The notes under the pieces were generated by a model. The model was not told the DNA's origin and searched no databases. It worked only from the letters and a program-made list of their open reading frames with translations. A stretch of DNA of 64,000 bases, taken from positions 3,930,885 through 3,994,884 of the forward strand of contig NC_079502.1 of the NCBI RefSeq assembly GCF_030052815.1. The letters run 5' to 3'. The position numbers were made by a program, and so were the translations under genes. Numbering within the stretch: the first letter of the stretch is position 1; each line of letters starts with the position of its first letter. Positions 35,058 through 47,830 of the stretch are shown here, piece by piece. The DNA is from Hevea brasiliensis (taxonomy: Eukaryota > Streptophyta > Magnoliopsida > Malpighiales > Euphorbiaceae).

Positions 35058-37324
35058 TCATAACTGCTGGTCCAGATATGGATCCCGTGGAGCTTTTGTC
35101 CCTCCTATATATCCTGAAACACTTTCAGAAACCCCAGACACAAAGTTATTCAACATGGAAGTGCCCCATGCCAGCCATCCAGTTTGAGCTTGTTGCTGAT
35201 TTGACTCCTGCATTGTCCTCTGTTGTTCCTCTGCTAACATATTGAGCCACCCCTTTTGCATGAACTCCCTGATAGCTTGAACGCCCTTGTGCACTATCTC
35301 CTTCGGAGGAATTATGAGTGGATTTTCATCCAAGTTGAGCTTGTTCAGATTTTCAAGCCTACCAAATGTATGGGGAAGAGCTCGAATTTGGTTGTTGCTC
35401 AGATTGAGCTCTGTCAGGTTAGTTAGATCACCAATTGTTTCAGGAAGTTCAGTCAAGTCACTGAAATTGCTGCTTAAGTTCAGGACCTCAAGATTTGTTA
35501 ATCTCCCAATTGCAAGTGGCAGGCCACGAAGCTCATTGAAATGAACATCCAAGTATCTCAAAGACTTCATTTCACAAATAGATGGTGGAAGAAAACGGAT
35601 CTTATTCAGCTGGATTGAAAGCCTTTCAAGATTCACCAGCCCATACCCAATATTTGTTGGTAAAGACATCAAGTTGTTAAAACTAGCATCTAAGTCCACC
35701 AAAGAACTACAACATAGTTCAATAAATTTTAGAAACAAAACAAGTTAAAAGAGTATAAACAAAAGGAAAAGAAACATCTATCAATAACAGAAATTGTGCC
35801 GATAACATAGGAAAGTGAACAGAAAAAAACCATCACCTGCAAAGAGCAACACTTTCAGGGAGAGCATTCAACTTGTTTCCTGACACATTTAGGACCTTAA
35901 GATTTCGCAACAATCCAACAGAGTCAGGCAGTGAGACAAGAAGGTTGGAAGAAACATCAAGCTCCTCAAGTTTCACAAGTCCCGCGATTGAATCAGGAAT
36001 GACCTGTTGCCACAAACCAAGGAAATCAACAAAAACACTGCAAAACTATGCCCCAATTAGGAATTTTACCAACAACTGAATGAACCACTAGGAGGTTCCC
36101 ATGAATCTTTAATATGCTCTTAGCTATTTAAGACAACAAATGACCGCATGTACCCCTTGACTTATTGAGTGCAATGACAAACGAGATATGTTTAGAAATG
36201 CCCAAGTCCAGCAAACATATCACAATTGAAAAGCATAAAAATTTTACATACACAGATCAGGAAGGATACCATTTTCTACAGCAAAAAGACGGATCAGGTT
36301 CCAAGCTGAAGAGTTCATTAAGTCAAGGCATGAATTACGACGCTACTGTCTAGTAACTGGCAAGGAACCTTTCACCTGAAAGCTTAAGCTTGCAGATGAG
36401 GGCTACAATAGTTCTATAAGCCTGAACAAGTGCTTGCCCACTTTCCACTTTCCCTTATACTGAAATATTCAACTAATAAATAGGTGGCCAGATTCGAACT
36501 CTGGACTTTTTAAGGTGTAGATGAGACCTACAAGAATACTTCCTATATCTCTCTATTAGTAACTACTTACCTAAACTCAGATAAATGTATTGGATCACAG
36601 GAACAAGTGCATAGCTAGAAACGCTAAACAAAGCTATTGGTCTCTCTAGCACTACACAATTACTATTGTTATTTTTGTGGATACAAACATTAGAGGCATT
36701 AAGCTAAAAACTGTAATAGCCGTAAAGAGGATTTCTAATTAATATACATACCTCTAGCTGATTGTGAGAGAGATTGAGCAGAAGCAACCCATGAAGCCTA
36801 CCAAAAGCCTCAGGAAATAGCCTCAATTGCCGCCCAGAAAGATCCACGTTTTCCACAACACTACCACTCTCTGCTGCTTTCAGTATCGCAACAACCTCCC
36901 CATTCACTTCATCATTCTCAAATTCGCCCACAGCATTCCTATAAATCCCAACAAGCCTATCCTCAGCTTCCCTCAACTGCCTCGCATACTCCTCGTGCAT
37001 CTCCTCCATTCTCACCACCGCCTTGTATATCTCCACCTCCTTGTCCACCTCACCCGATTCTTGGACCTGGGTCATCTTGATTCGTGCCGTGGACACAGCA
37101 TCCGGGTCAGGTCGGGGACCCAACGCTTTGAGGAGGAATTGGGTCTGGAAGAAAGAGGTGGGGATGGCTTGGGTCAGCGAGGAGAGAACTTTTGGGTTGT
37201 TCAGATGGGGAAATTGGGTTCTCAAACTTTGTTCAAGTTCTTGTGGGAGCGGTGAGTGAGAATTGGGATCAAGATGGAACAGGAGAAAGGAGAGGAGTGG
37301 AAATTCCTTCTGGGTTGGATCCAT
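35058..37324 (-). CDS. Plant intracellular Ras-group-related LRR protein (PIRL1/3/9 type), copy 2
   Basis: Exons 36752-37324, 35837-36003 and 35058-35706, with the same lengths (573, 167, 649 nt) and splice sites as copy 1; 462 residues. Domain order as in copy 1: plant-specific N-terminal region with a charged helix, about ten short LRRs, C-terminal tail ending [10 protein letters not shown]. Amino-acid differences from copy 1 include Leu to Pro at residue 3, Thr to Asn in KLNALPES, Cys to Arg in NELRGLPL, Arg to Thr in EEQQRTMQE and Thr to Ser in GVSESVSG. Both copies are open, so both could be functional, or they may be two alleles. The frame is open upstream of the ATG, but the MDPTQ start matches copy 1 and the family. 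Confidence 0.88.
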
Positions 37325-39505
37325 TTCTTCCAAGAAATGAAATGAAATGAAATGCTCCTCTCTGCCTACAGATAGTAAAAAAAGATGAAGGATCAGAAGG
37401 AACCAGAGAAGTGGAAACAATGGGCTGCAAAAAGACAACGCCTTTTTAGATTGCGGAGAGAAACAACAAAACTTTAACAATGGTGAATTTCCAGTCGAAC
37501 AAAGAAAAATGAAGCTCGAGGCGGCCAATTGTGGGAGCACAAATCAGCTTCTTGCAGGTTCTCCGTCATTTTCTATGATGTTTATCGGGCTGAGATGGCT
37601 GTTGACTCCATGGGGATTAGTTTGATTACCATGGTAACGTCTAGTTGGGGTTAAGGACTAAGGTTTGTCTTCTTCGGCCACAAGGTCCAAAACCCACTTG
37701 CACGCTAAACTAAATAAACGAAATGGTAAATTACAAAGTTGATTTTCAAAAATTATTTGTTAATTTATTTATTTGCAGTGTGAAAAAAAAGTCAGTTTTT
37801 AAAATTTTAATATGTAAATAAATTAATTTTTCTTTTTAAATTTAATTTAATTATCATTAATTAATAATATCTCAAATTCCATCCATTTAAATTATATATT
37901 TTTAAATTTAATATATATATTATATCTAAAATATTATAAATATAATTTTTATTAACATTTCCTTTATGTTCTCAATTTTTAAAAAATAATTTTGCTAATA
38001 TATATCAAATTATATATGTATTTCATATGTGTATTAATAATTTATAAATCCTTTAAATATATGACTAAAATTATGAAGATTGATTTTTCATGATTTATAA
38101 TAAAATTTTATGAATAAATATTATATTCAATAATAAATTAAACAGCATGATAATTAATAAGTTTAAATGATGATTCTCTTTTCCTTTGCATTTTATCCTA
38201 AAACTCTAATTTCTCATTATATAGTTTAAACTTTTATTAATAATTAAATTAATCTATGTTTTATTATTATTAATACTCCAGTATTACAGAGTTAAAATTG
38301 AGTTGTCTCTAGCTTCATGAAACTTTAATTTCGAGTCTAATAAAAAATATTATGCTAAAATAACTCTTTAATCTCTATTAAAAAAAATAAAAAAAAAAAC
38401 TCTTCAATCCCTATATTTTGAAAAATAAAATTTTTAATCCATCAATTTTGTTTAAATCGCACACTTATCTTTTGATAGTCTATATTTAAGATTAATTATT
38501 ACTAAATTCTTGGAAATTGCAATTATTTCCATTTTGATCCCTCAACCTTTTACAATTTCATTTATCAAATTTGCAACTATTTAGGAGAGAGGGAGAGAGC
38601 TACAAGCAAAACTAAATAATTAAATAGTCTTTTTTTTAATTTTTATTTAAAATAAATCATTTATAAAAGAAATTCAATTAAATTATGCTTGATTTTTATT
38701 TCTTTTAAAATATATATTTTTTTAAATTAGAAAAAAAAATTAAATTCTTTCATTTCAATATAAATGAGTATTAAAAAAAATTGAATGAATTGAATCCACA
38801 TATAAATTAAATAATAAATTACCCTATTTTATATAAAACTTTAGTTTTGTATACATTACAATGCTTGATTTGTTTGAAGGGTCAATAGATTACACATACG
38901 TAGTAATTGAGATATAAACACAAACTAAAGTGGGATATTTAGCTCATTAGTAATTTCAATGTAGTTAGATAATTTGTCTAATAATACAAATTTCAATACA
39001 GCTTAAATGACAGTAATAATAAGGCCTATACACAACTCCCCTAGCTAAGAACATTTTTCATTCGATGTCCTTCAATCCACTACTAACAAGGTGACTTTAA
39101 GTTGCTAAAACATCCACTTCAATGGTTGTTCTTCCACTCAACATCAATAAACACCAAATCAATACCAAATTAGTGGTTTATAAATTTGAAATATTACTGA
39201 TATCAGCCCTAATTCACCATGCAAAGGGTGTGAAAAATAAAAACAAATAACCTCAGCTATAAATGAAAAGGCTACAAACAATTTTATCAGAACTGATTCA
39301 ACATAACATCTTCCAAGAAAGAAAAAGGAGGAGAGAAGACGAACAAGGAAGAGAAAGGGTGTTGGATGAGTCATAAACGTCTATAGGTATTCAAAATTTC
39401 GCATAGCTTCGAGCAACTTCCTCTCTGCCAAGTACACTTTTCATGATAATCTACACTCAACCTGATGAATACAGGTATTTGTTTCATAAAACCATCCTTT
39501 AGCAA
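37325..39505. other. Intergenic region PIRL / MAK16 (copy 2)
   Basis: Counterpart of 3622-5773. It lacks about 12 bp present in copy 1 and has about 20 bp extra near 38280. No gene seen. Confidence 0.6.
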
Positions 39506-40329
39506 TCAATGGACTGCTTTGTGTCTTTCAGAAGCATCTTCATGCTCAACCTGACGGAAAAAAAAAAATAATAAATAAAAAATAATTCAAGACAAATTCA
39601 AGATATTAGCGTTTAAAGGAGGGGAGTACATCATGCATAATGGGAAAATGCCATAACAAACTTTTGTTAATGCAAGCCCTCACCTCTACAAGTACCCTTC
39701 CTTTTTTCTTCAATTTAGCACCAGATTCATCTTTCTCAAGCTTTCTTGAAGCCAGATCAGATTCTTTTCTCCCTCTCTTGTGATCAACTTTTTCTGTCCC
39801 CTCAGCATCATCGTCATCCAATCCAACTGTATCAATAACCATCGAGACATCAATCCATGAGTATATAGGCTCATTTTCATGAAAGGCATCGATTGACAAA
39901 AGGCAAGGCAACCGTTATCATGTGGTTAAATGCAAGAATTTTTTTTTGCTATAGGTATGAATTGGTAATGTCAAAAGGCCACAGGCCTCATGTTTTAATT
40001 TCAATATTTCTCAAAAGAATAAACATCAGACAAACAAGTTACATAACTAGAAACAAGCAGGATGCTTACAAAAGAATAGAGAAAATGCAATAGTAGATAG
40101 GATTTAAATTTCTTTTTTCCAGAATCATGCATATTATTCATGAGAAAATACTCCATAGAAAACATTCAATGACATATTTACCATTATCATCATCAAATGC
40201 AAGGGAGCCATTGATTCCAAGGTCACCAAAATCTTCTATATCATCTTCCTCTTCAAGGTCATCATAGCCCTCAACATATTCGACCTCAGGTTCCTGCTTA
40301 TTCCATTTATAAACACAAGAAACTTCAAC

Positions 40330-40385
<56 letters not shown>

Positions 40386-42798
40386 GGCTAAGAATTGAAA
40401 GCTTTAGTGTCTTTCAATCTTTTACTTCTACAGCTGCTCATAATGTAATACAATAGACATTTAACATCAAATAGAGAATCATAATTTCTTAAAGAACTAC
40501 CTCTTCCTCTTCTTCACCCGCAACCTGCAGTTCATCCATATCTAGTAGTTGATTGTATTTATCGGCAGGATAATTGTATATGTCACCATAAACTCCTTTC
40601 TTAAGGCGTTCTAGCAATTCTTTTTCGATGCTCTGCAGGCAAAAGAATTAACTGAGTATAGCCACTCAAACAAAACCGTATGAATGAAAATCTATGGAGT
40701 GGAAGTATAACCTTATCCAACAAGGCTGCTTTTTCTGCCTTTTCCTCTCTTCGAGCCTCCCTTTTTGCCAGTTTTCTTGGCGTTGTCATTATCTTTTCCC
40801 TGTAGAAAAGCCAATATGATAGTCACAGTATAAATGGGTAGGAACACATTGAGTAGCAATCCAACCTAGTGAAGCCAAGTATTTATGTGCAAAAGCACAG
40901 CTGAATATACCTAATGCAGAGCCTGAACTAAGCTCAACTTTCTTTGTTTCATAACTCAAAACACAACCAGCTCATACTTCAAATCAAATTTTAATCTGCC
41001 TTTAATATTCTTATTATGATTGGTTGAGCAAAACCAGACAATATTCACTCTCTGAGTGCTATATTTTATGATTCAAGTTCAAATATACACTTCATATATT
41101 AAATCTATAAAGCTAGACATGCAAACATTAATGAGAACCTTGTGCTTGTTTAATAATTGAGACCTCAAGCTTAAGCACCACTCATTATTAAAATGAAGAG
41201 AAGTTGAGCTCTTGAGTACTCAACTTGCTTACAGTTTAATGCACACCATTAAGCCTAAAGGAGCCATGACTAAATCAATCTCCAGCAAAATTTGGGAAAT
41301 CTTAATTAATAATGTGATTGGCAAAAAAGCAAAAAACTAATATCTTTCTTATGAAAAAAAATTCATCAAATTTTGTTTACAGATTATTCATGGTGAAAAA
41401 TAGCGTTTCGCATCCTGCCAGTTAATTGTCATCTTCTTTTCAAATAAGAAGGAACTAATTGTGCAACTACTTGGAATTTCACAATTTTGTATAGATAATT
41501 ATAAAACTATTTTTATTGTCTGGAATCCATAACAAATTCATGCTACTAAATCTTTTAGCATAAGCATCAATCACTTAAAACAATGACACTCATCCAATTC
41601 CTGTTAAATGCCAATTATCAAAGCTGTTAACCGGGAAAAAAATGGAAATCATCCAAACCTATATCAGGTCAAAAGTCAGAGATAATATTCCAGAAGAATG
41701 TCCATGAAGAGGCTCTTTTAGATGGCAACGGTTGCCCCACAAACAGTGTAAAATCAAGAACACAATTCTGTCATTAGAGGAGATGACGAAAAACAACCTC
41801 ACTCGCTCCAGACATTTCATAGGTTCAAGAACTATTATATTTAAAAAAAGCAACATGTAAGATGTAACTATCACGTCACAAGTTAAATGGTAACACCAAC
41901 CAAAAGGTGTATTATAACATGAAATTCAGAGAAAATTAGAGCATGGGTCTAAGGTGTTGCTCAATATTCCAAAATCACTCCATAAAAATGTTGCCAGGAC
42001 AAACAAAGCGGTGCACTAATACAGTCCACCATTCTTAGGGCATAATTCCAGCTTCATAAAAAATTGATTACAGAAAGAAGAAAAAATTTATAGCACAGTA
42101 TGGAGCTAACCTTGTCTTCAAAGCAAGCTTCCTCATACGAATGCGCATCTGAGTCATTTTGGTTAGCCGTTGCTTTACTTTGTGTACGAGCAACTTAGGC
42201 CAATAAGTCTGTCAATTGAAATAGAGCATTAAAAAACAAGTGCAAGAGGTTATCAGATTAATGTCAAGCAGCTAATCTTCCATACCAAGTGTTTATCAAT
42301 AATCTCAAGAGCCTTTTCATAATTTCTGGGAAGCTTAACTCTTTCCCACAATTCATTGGGTTTATGAGCCCTTTCTATTGTCTTCATATATAGATAGAAA
42401 ACTCCTGCAGAGCACCACAACCACCAAATGGAAAATTAACACACAAAAGAAAATATAAAGAGCAACAAAATCTAAACGAGGACAAGAAAAAGAGAATAAA
42501 AGGGTAAGTGAAAATTACCATCATGATCACGAATGGTGGCATATCGACTGTTAGCGAGAGGGCAAGAACTTCGGTTACAAATCCCCGTCACATTGTATGG
42601 GTTTCTACAGAAATTCCCAGTCGTGATTCTGGAAAACCCACAGAAACCAATCAAATTCGAGAAGCCCCCACAAAAATTAAAGTTACCGGAACAGCAAGAA
42701 GCAAAAGCAACAATATCTGTAGGGAAAATGACTTACTTGGCCATGAAACTGCAGTGATTGTGCCTGATAACCTGCCATATAACCTCATCGTGCTGCAT
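39506..42798 (-). CDS. MAK16: MAK16 ribosome-biogenesis protein, complete
   Basis: Nine exons: 42737-42798, 42519-42628, 42286-42404, 42111-42208, 40712-40799, 40501-40632, 40182-40293, 39684-39826 and 39506-39550. They sum to 909 nt and 302 residues, the normal MAK16 length, and every junction is GT-AG and in phase. The N-terminus starts [11 protein letters not shown]. Then comes the conserved Cys-rich core ([20 protein letters not shown]), the [13 protein letters not shown] and [15 protein letters not shown] blocks, the [20 protein letters not shown] basic helix, acidic runs and a Lys-rich end. In yeast MAK16 is a nucleolar, Rpf1-associated factor required for 60S subunit assembly. The last 4-residue-type acidic/basic tail ends ERHKAVH. 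Intron 4 (40800-42110) is the point where copy 1 is cut by the gap. Confidence 0.93.
40334..40381. repeat. (AC)24 microsatellite in MAK16 intron 6
   Basis: Allelic or paralogous counterpart of the shorter tract at 6603-6636. Confidence 0.95.
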
Positions 42799-43082
42799 CG
42801 TTTGATTAGATAATTAAAATATTCACTTCTTGTTCTCCTTCTAGTTTGTGGGTTCGTTGATAATTCCTCTGGGTTTTGGGAGCTAGGGCTTTAGCTGTCT
42901 CAATATGTGTTCAATTCAAAAATTGGTGAAGTATATCAGTGATTCCAGCGAGGAAAGCTCCAACGCCTGCCTCTTCGAATGGGAGTTAGCAGTCCCCGTA
43001 TACCCTAAAACCCAGTGTACAAAAACGCATCGTTTTGCTTGAAAGTTCGATGCAAGTAGGCCGCAATCAAACCTGTTTATTG

Positions 43083-43101
43083 GATGGGTCGTTAGGCCCA
43101 T
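43083..43101 (-). promoter_or_regulatory. Site II-like promoter elements of MAK16
   Basis: On the minus strand the sequence reads ATGGGCCT, eight bases after which comes GACCCATC on the same strand. TGGGCC/T site II elements, often with telo-box motifs, are typical of plant ribosomal-protein and ribosome-biogenesis promoters. A TTTTAGGGT stretch near 43001-43013 resembles a telo-box core. They lie about 200-300 bases before the MAK16 ATG. Function inferred from motif and neighbour only. Confidence 0.45.
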
Positions 43102-43659
43102 GACATTTTATGACCCAGCTCAAATGATTGGTCTACTTATTTTCCCAAATCTGATTTAATTAATTAAACAAAATTATTTAAAAAATAGACAATATATAAC
43201 TTCTATCAAATTTAATCGGGTCTTGATAAATCTACTGATATGACTAGATTTAAAAATAATATTTTATTATAACAAGAAAATAACAGAGAGCATTAAAAAT
43301 TAATTATTCACTGGGAAATTTATTTACAAATTCGATTGATTTTTATAAAATTATTTCAATAATATTAAAGTTTCATGAAAAATTTCCCGAATGAAAAAGA
43401 AGCTTCATGAAATTGAAATTAACATTTTTAGAGTTGAAAACATAAAGAGTTAAATTTATAAACAAATTTTATAAAATTTATGAAGTTCAATTTTCAATAT
43501 TAAAAGAAAGAAATAGTAATTATTAAAATTTGAAAATAGCCTCACTGTTACCATTAAATTAAGAAACGGTAGTAGATGACAGTATTTTACGACTGCATAG
43601 GAAGCAATATATAAATTGATTTAACATTCAATAAAAACTTATTTGACATTAAATTTTAG

Positions 43660-43845
43660 AGTCAGAGATTATTTTTCAGAATAAAAATATTATTTTAAAT
43701 ATTATTAAAAAAAATAATTTTAAAAAAATTTATTATATTATTTTAATATTTTTTATTATTAAAATTAATTAAATTTAATTTTTAATTATTTTTTAATACT
43801 CTTTAATTAATATATTTAAAAAAATAATTTCCTCACATAATAATT
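43660..43845 (-). repeat. AT-rich dispersed MITE-like repeat, copy B
   Basis: Reverse-complement match of 32313-32480 over about 165 bases. Two copies in opposite orientation 11 kb apart, outside the segmental duplication, mark an interspersed family. Confidence 0.5.
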
Positions 43846-45170
43846 TCAACCAAATAAACTTTAAATCTTCAAATTGTAATAGGCAATATCTAATTTGAGA
43901 TAACTCAGACAAGCTGACCCCGCAAGAACAGCCGCCTTCTCAATCCCCATCGTCCCTTATAAAAGAAAATCAAGTCAAGACAATACGTGTGGATGGTAGA
44001 GCTTCATTTTTGTATAAGATCATCTTGTCCACTTCAGTCACATGGACCCATAAACAAACATTCAAGAACTAAATTATTACGAAAAATTGTCCATCCCTTG
44101 ATAATACCCACTTTGAAGTTAAACATTCCAAGGGGTCCACTAATAGCGATCCCACCTACACCTCATCAATTTCAGCTTCGCTGCTTTCCATATTCACTTA
44201 GTACCACACATCGATGCTTGCAGCTCATTAAACAAACAGTGACCTTACAGTGTCAGATGGGGATTGAACGCTCTGTGGGATCCATGAGATTGCCACTTGA
44301 TGACTATCAATATCTTCCTTTCTCTGTCAAAAGCAAGCTCATGTCCTGGGTGGCATCCTTCATTACGAACAAGTTGATAAAAGAAATAAAAGAAAAGATG
44401 ATACGCAGTGGTGGGGTACCGTAACATTAATTCATTTTATCGTTATCTTTCATAAGATAACAATGTCAACTCCCTTTCATCGTGTTTGTTTTGCTCGTTA
44501 ATTAATTTCTCTCTGATTTTCATCTCTCCCCAGAATTAGAGACAGCGAAGAGAATCTCTCTTTTGAAGGCTAAGTAAGTGGAGAGCCTTCTTTTTTAACC
44601 AAAAATCATGATGGCTCTTTCCTCTCCTTGCAGCTGGAGAGCCACTTTGGCCTTTCTCATTGATGAGCATGAGCATTGAGCTACACAAGGTATGGTCCCC
44701 TTGCATTATGGTGTTTCTGTCATGTAAATGTTATTTGGTCCTCTTGGTACGTCTTTAATCGTTTCCATGTTTCGCTGAATTCCGGAAGACATGGCCTCAA
44801 TTGAATTTCATAGCCTTCACTTCTGGAATTATCTACTCGTAATTAAAGAAAACCACCGGTGCAGCGCATTTTAGTTTGGAATGTGTGCCATGCCACCTTC
44901 ATAGCGCAGAGATTAATAGTATCTAGTCATAATGAAAGCCGCTCATCACCGGTTACATTAAGTCCCTATCACAAATAAAAGCAAAAAATATTAGCATAAT
45001 GTGGTAGATAAAACATGGGATATAATATCATAATTCTTTCCAATTTTAAGCATATATTATTCGCATAAAACAACAAAATCGTTTTATTTAATCAAATGTA
45101 GATGGAGGAGAAGACGATCAAGACGCATCAAAGACCAACATTAAAAAACCCCAAAATTGTTCAATGTCAA

Positions 45171-45290
45171 TCTCCAATTTAATCAGAGAATAAGTCACCC
45201 CATAGCTGTCATTAAGAGTAGGCTCAATGTAATTCTCCAATTTAATCAGAGAATAAATCAACCCGTAGCTGTCATTAAGAGTAGGCTGGC
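45171..45290. repeat. Tandem duplication, 63-bp unit, two copies
   Basis: The unit beginning TCTCCAATTTAATCAGAGAA at 45171 starts again at 45234 and carries on to about 45290, with few differences (for example AAGTCACCCC versus AAATCAACCC). The period is a multiple of three, but I see no gene using it. Confidence 0.9.
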
Positions 45291-46529
45291 ATCTACAAAC
45301 CATGTCTACCTGATCAAAAGAGCAGCTGCTCCAATAAGCCTGGACAAGGAGAGCGAAAGACAATCTTCTATGGTCTTACCATTACATCACCGGAATTCTT
45401 CTCAAAATCTAAAGTGTAATATCCTATGACACCTCATACCCCTGTATTTTAGACACCTACGTTGAAGCTTTGCTTTGTTCTACCAACATGTACTCGTTGA
45501 ATGGAGATCATCACGCTGCCCCGCTTGATATCACTTACCATTTCTTGACTTTGGTAACAATGCAATTCACAAAAATTTACAAACATCAACTTAATAAAAA
45601 AAATCAAATTCTCTAATTTTAACAGATATCGCATTTAAAGAGCTGATATGACACCTATCAAAGAACAAAAAAAGATTTCTCTCTCCTCTCTCTCTCCAAA
45701 CAACAACCCCAACCCCAACCCCAACCCCCCAAAAAAACAACCACCAATTCAACCCCCTTTCCCCCTTACATCCCACCCTCTCTCCATTCTTCTGCAAATT
45801 TGCTCCATAATTATGCAAATTGAAATCCAAAATTCAACAAACTCAAATTGTACTTCTACCAACCTTTTCAAGCTTAATTTTTTAATACTGAACATGAGAA
45901 AAATAAGAAAAATTCTTTGCAAACCAAATATCTGGAAGTAATCAACAAAGTGATCAATGGGTTGGATGGTTCAACATGATTCACAAACCAAAAATGGTGA
46001 GTGCTGAGGCTGGCATTGCAGTTTTAGCAACTAGAATTAGCTTTTATTATTTTCAGAGAAAAAGTTTTTCTCAAAAAATTTGAGAGAATTCTGAAGAAAG
46101 TGGGATTTACGACAAAAGTTGAGGGCTGCGAGTAAAATACCCTCACGCACAATAGAAGACACATAATGGGGTATCTATGTCTAGATTAGGAGATAAAATG
46201 AGCACAAGGCCAAAAAGGAGAAAAAAGAAACAAAAAGAAAAGAAAACCCTTAAAAGCTGCAAGGAAATAAGAACATAAGAAAGGCAAAAGAAGGTGTTTA
46301 TTACCTCAGACTCTAATGAGAACACGAAAAGGAACAAAGAGTCCTATTATATGCTTCAGTTGAAAATCCGAAATTTCAAGCCTTGAAGTTAATTGATAAA
46401 AGGGAAATATGCAGATGAAAGAATTATTTTAATTGAAATTTCTTATCGAGATCTAAAAATTATTTCATTGGCCAATGCTCTTTTTTGTTTATATGTTGGT
46501 ATGGATAAGAACTGTTTATAAGAATCCAG

Positions 46530-46720
46530 CTGGAAAGAGATTGTCAAACACCGTACTCTTCTGATGGTTCCTAGTATGGCCAACAAATCTGCTGCACAGT
46601 AGACGTGCTGAATCTTACACTCCCATGTCCCATGGCTTAGAGAGAGAAGTTTTAATGTCAGACACCAAACTTCTGTCAATAAACGCGATCTCCTCCCCTT
46701 AACAAAGGTGGGAAAGTAGC
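46530..46720 (-). pseudogene. Possible relic of a LINE RNase H domain
   Basis: The minus-strand translation includes WECKIQHVYCAADLLAILG, which resembles the end of the RNase H domain of plant LINE polyproteins (W-E-x-x-I-Q-H-V-Y-R-E-x-N-x-x-A-D-x-L-A). The REAN part is missing, and the frame shifts after it (a HQKSTVFDNLFPAGFL-like tail reads in the next frame). Short and decayed. Confidence 0.35.
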
Positions 46721-47830
46721 CATTTAAAAAAAAAGGCAAAAGGAAGAAAGTGCGGGAATTAATTTAAGGGTGATTGTGAATAATGGGGAATAAACAAGTG
46801 CATCTTTTGGAATAATGATTCAAAAAGTTCATGCGCAAACCATTTGGATGGAATGAGAAAGAAGTGCCAAGGTTTGTGCGCATATGCTCAGAAGTTTCCA
46901 AATCAATTTTTTGCTTCGAAGCTTTGCAATGCATACAAATAAAACAAATTCGAAGAATGATTGGAGAAAACACAAGTAATTGGCACCATAAATTCAAGAA
47001 AGAAGATGCCACATTAATGTAAATAAAGCAGAAATGCAAATTGCTTCTGTCATTGACCAAGGAAATTTACTTGATGCATTTTCCAGAAAGAAGAATCCTT
47101 CGTATATGCTTCTCCATCAACTTCCAGCTTTATCCACCAGAATCTCCTCGTCAACCTGCAAATCAAAATTTAACAGCAAAATTAGGCAGGAAAAGAAAAG
47201 GGCAAAAAAGATTCGAACGGATAAAGCAATACAAAACGAGTCCTAATCAAACAAGAAACACATCATTAAACCCTAAACAAACAAGAAACACATCAATACG
47301 ACCAAAACAAAGACAACCAAACAGGGACAATAAAGATGAGGAGGAGGTTTGTGAAAATGGAATATACGAAACCAGCCATCACATGACAGGCACGTGCTAG
47401 CCGAAAGAATAACGGAGAAGGAGACGTGGCACGCAACTACGGAGGAATCTAGCGATAAACAATAGGGAGAAAGCATCTGCTGTTCTACGCGAATGGAGAC
47501 AATGACGATGGAAAATTGGGGAGGTGACGCGAAATCTGTAAATAAAATGGAAAAAATCGAAAGGAAACAACTCACCATCACAATAATTGGTTTTTTTTTT
47601 TTTCTGGGCATCCAAACTCGGAAATTGGACTCGGAAATTGGACTGAAAATTCATTAATTTCCACGGACCAAAAAGCAAATCCTTCTAAACGATTTACAGT
47701 CCCCAAATTACAATTCATATATATGCTTCCGGTAGCTCCATTCCTTTTCTTTTTTAATATATTTTTTCCCTTTCTTTTACTATTTATATTTCAATTTCTT
47801 CTCATATGTCTCAGTTCAGTTCCGGAGCAG

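Larger units (their letters stand above)
33703..41203. repeat. Segmental duplication, copy 2 (partner 1-7458)
   Basis: The 7.5-kb partner of the first block of the window, same gene order and orientation. Here the sequence continues without interruption into MAK16 exons 1-4 and its promoter, so this copy is complete on its right side. The left edge of detectable homology is set by the window start and may lie further left. Confidence 0.95.
43102..47830. other. Gene-poor region between MAK16 and the PB1 gene
   Basis: No convincing gene. A 145-codon frame at 43987-44424 has no recognised domain. The region holds a MITE-like repeat (43660-43845), a 63-bp tandem duplication (45171-45290), a CCAACC-rich tract near 45707-45735 and a possible LINE relic (46530-46720). 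Confidence 0.5.

Noticed and set aside
43987..44424. 145-codon plus-strand frame
   Set aside because: No recognised domain and no splice or promoter context; amino-acid make-up looks like chance.
45648..45941. Frame with an Asn-Pro repeat
   Set aside because: Produced by the CCAACC-rich microsatellite; no other support.
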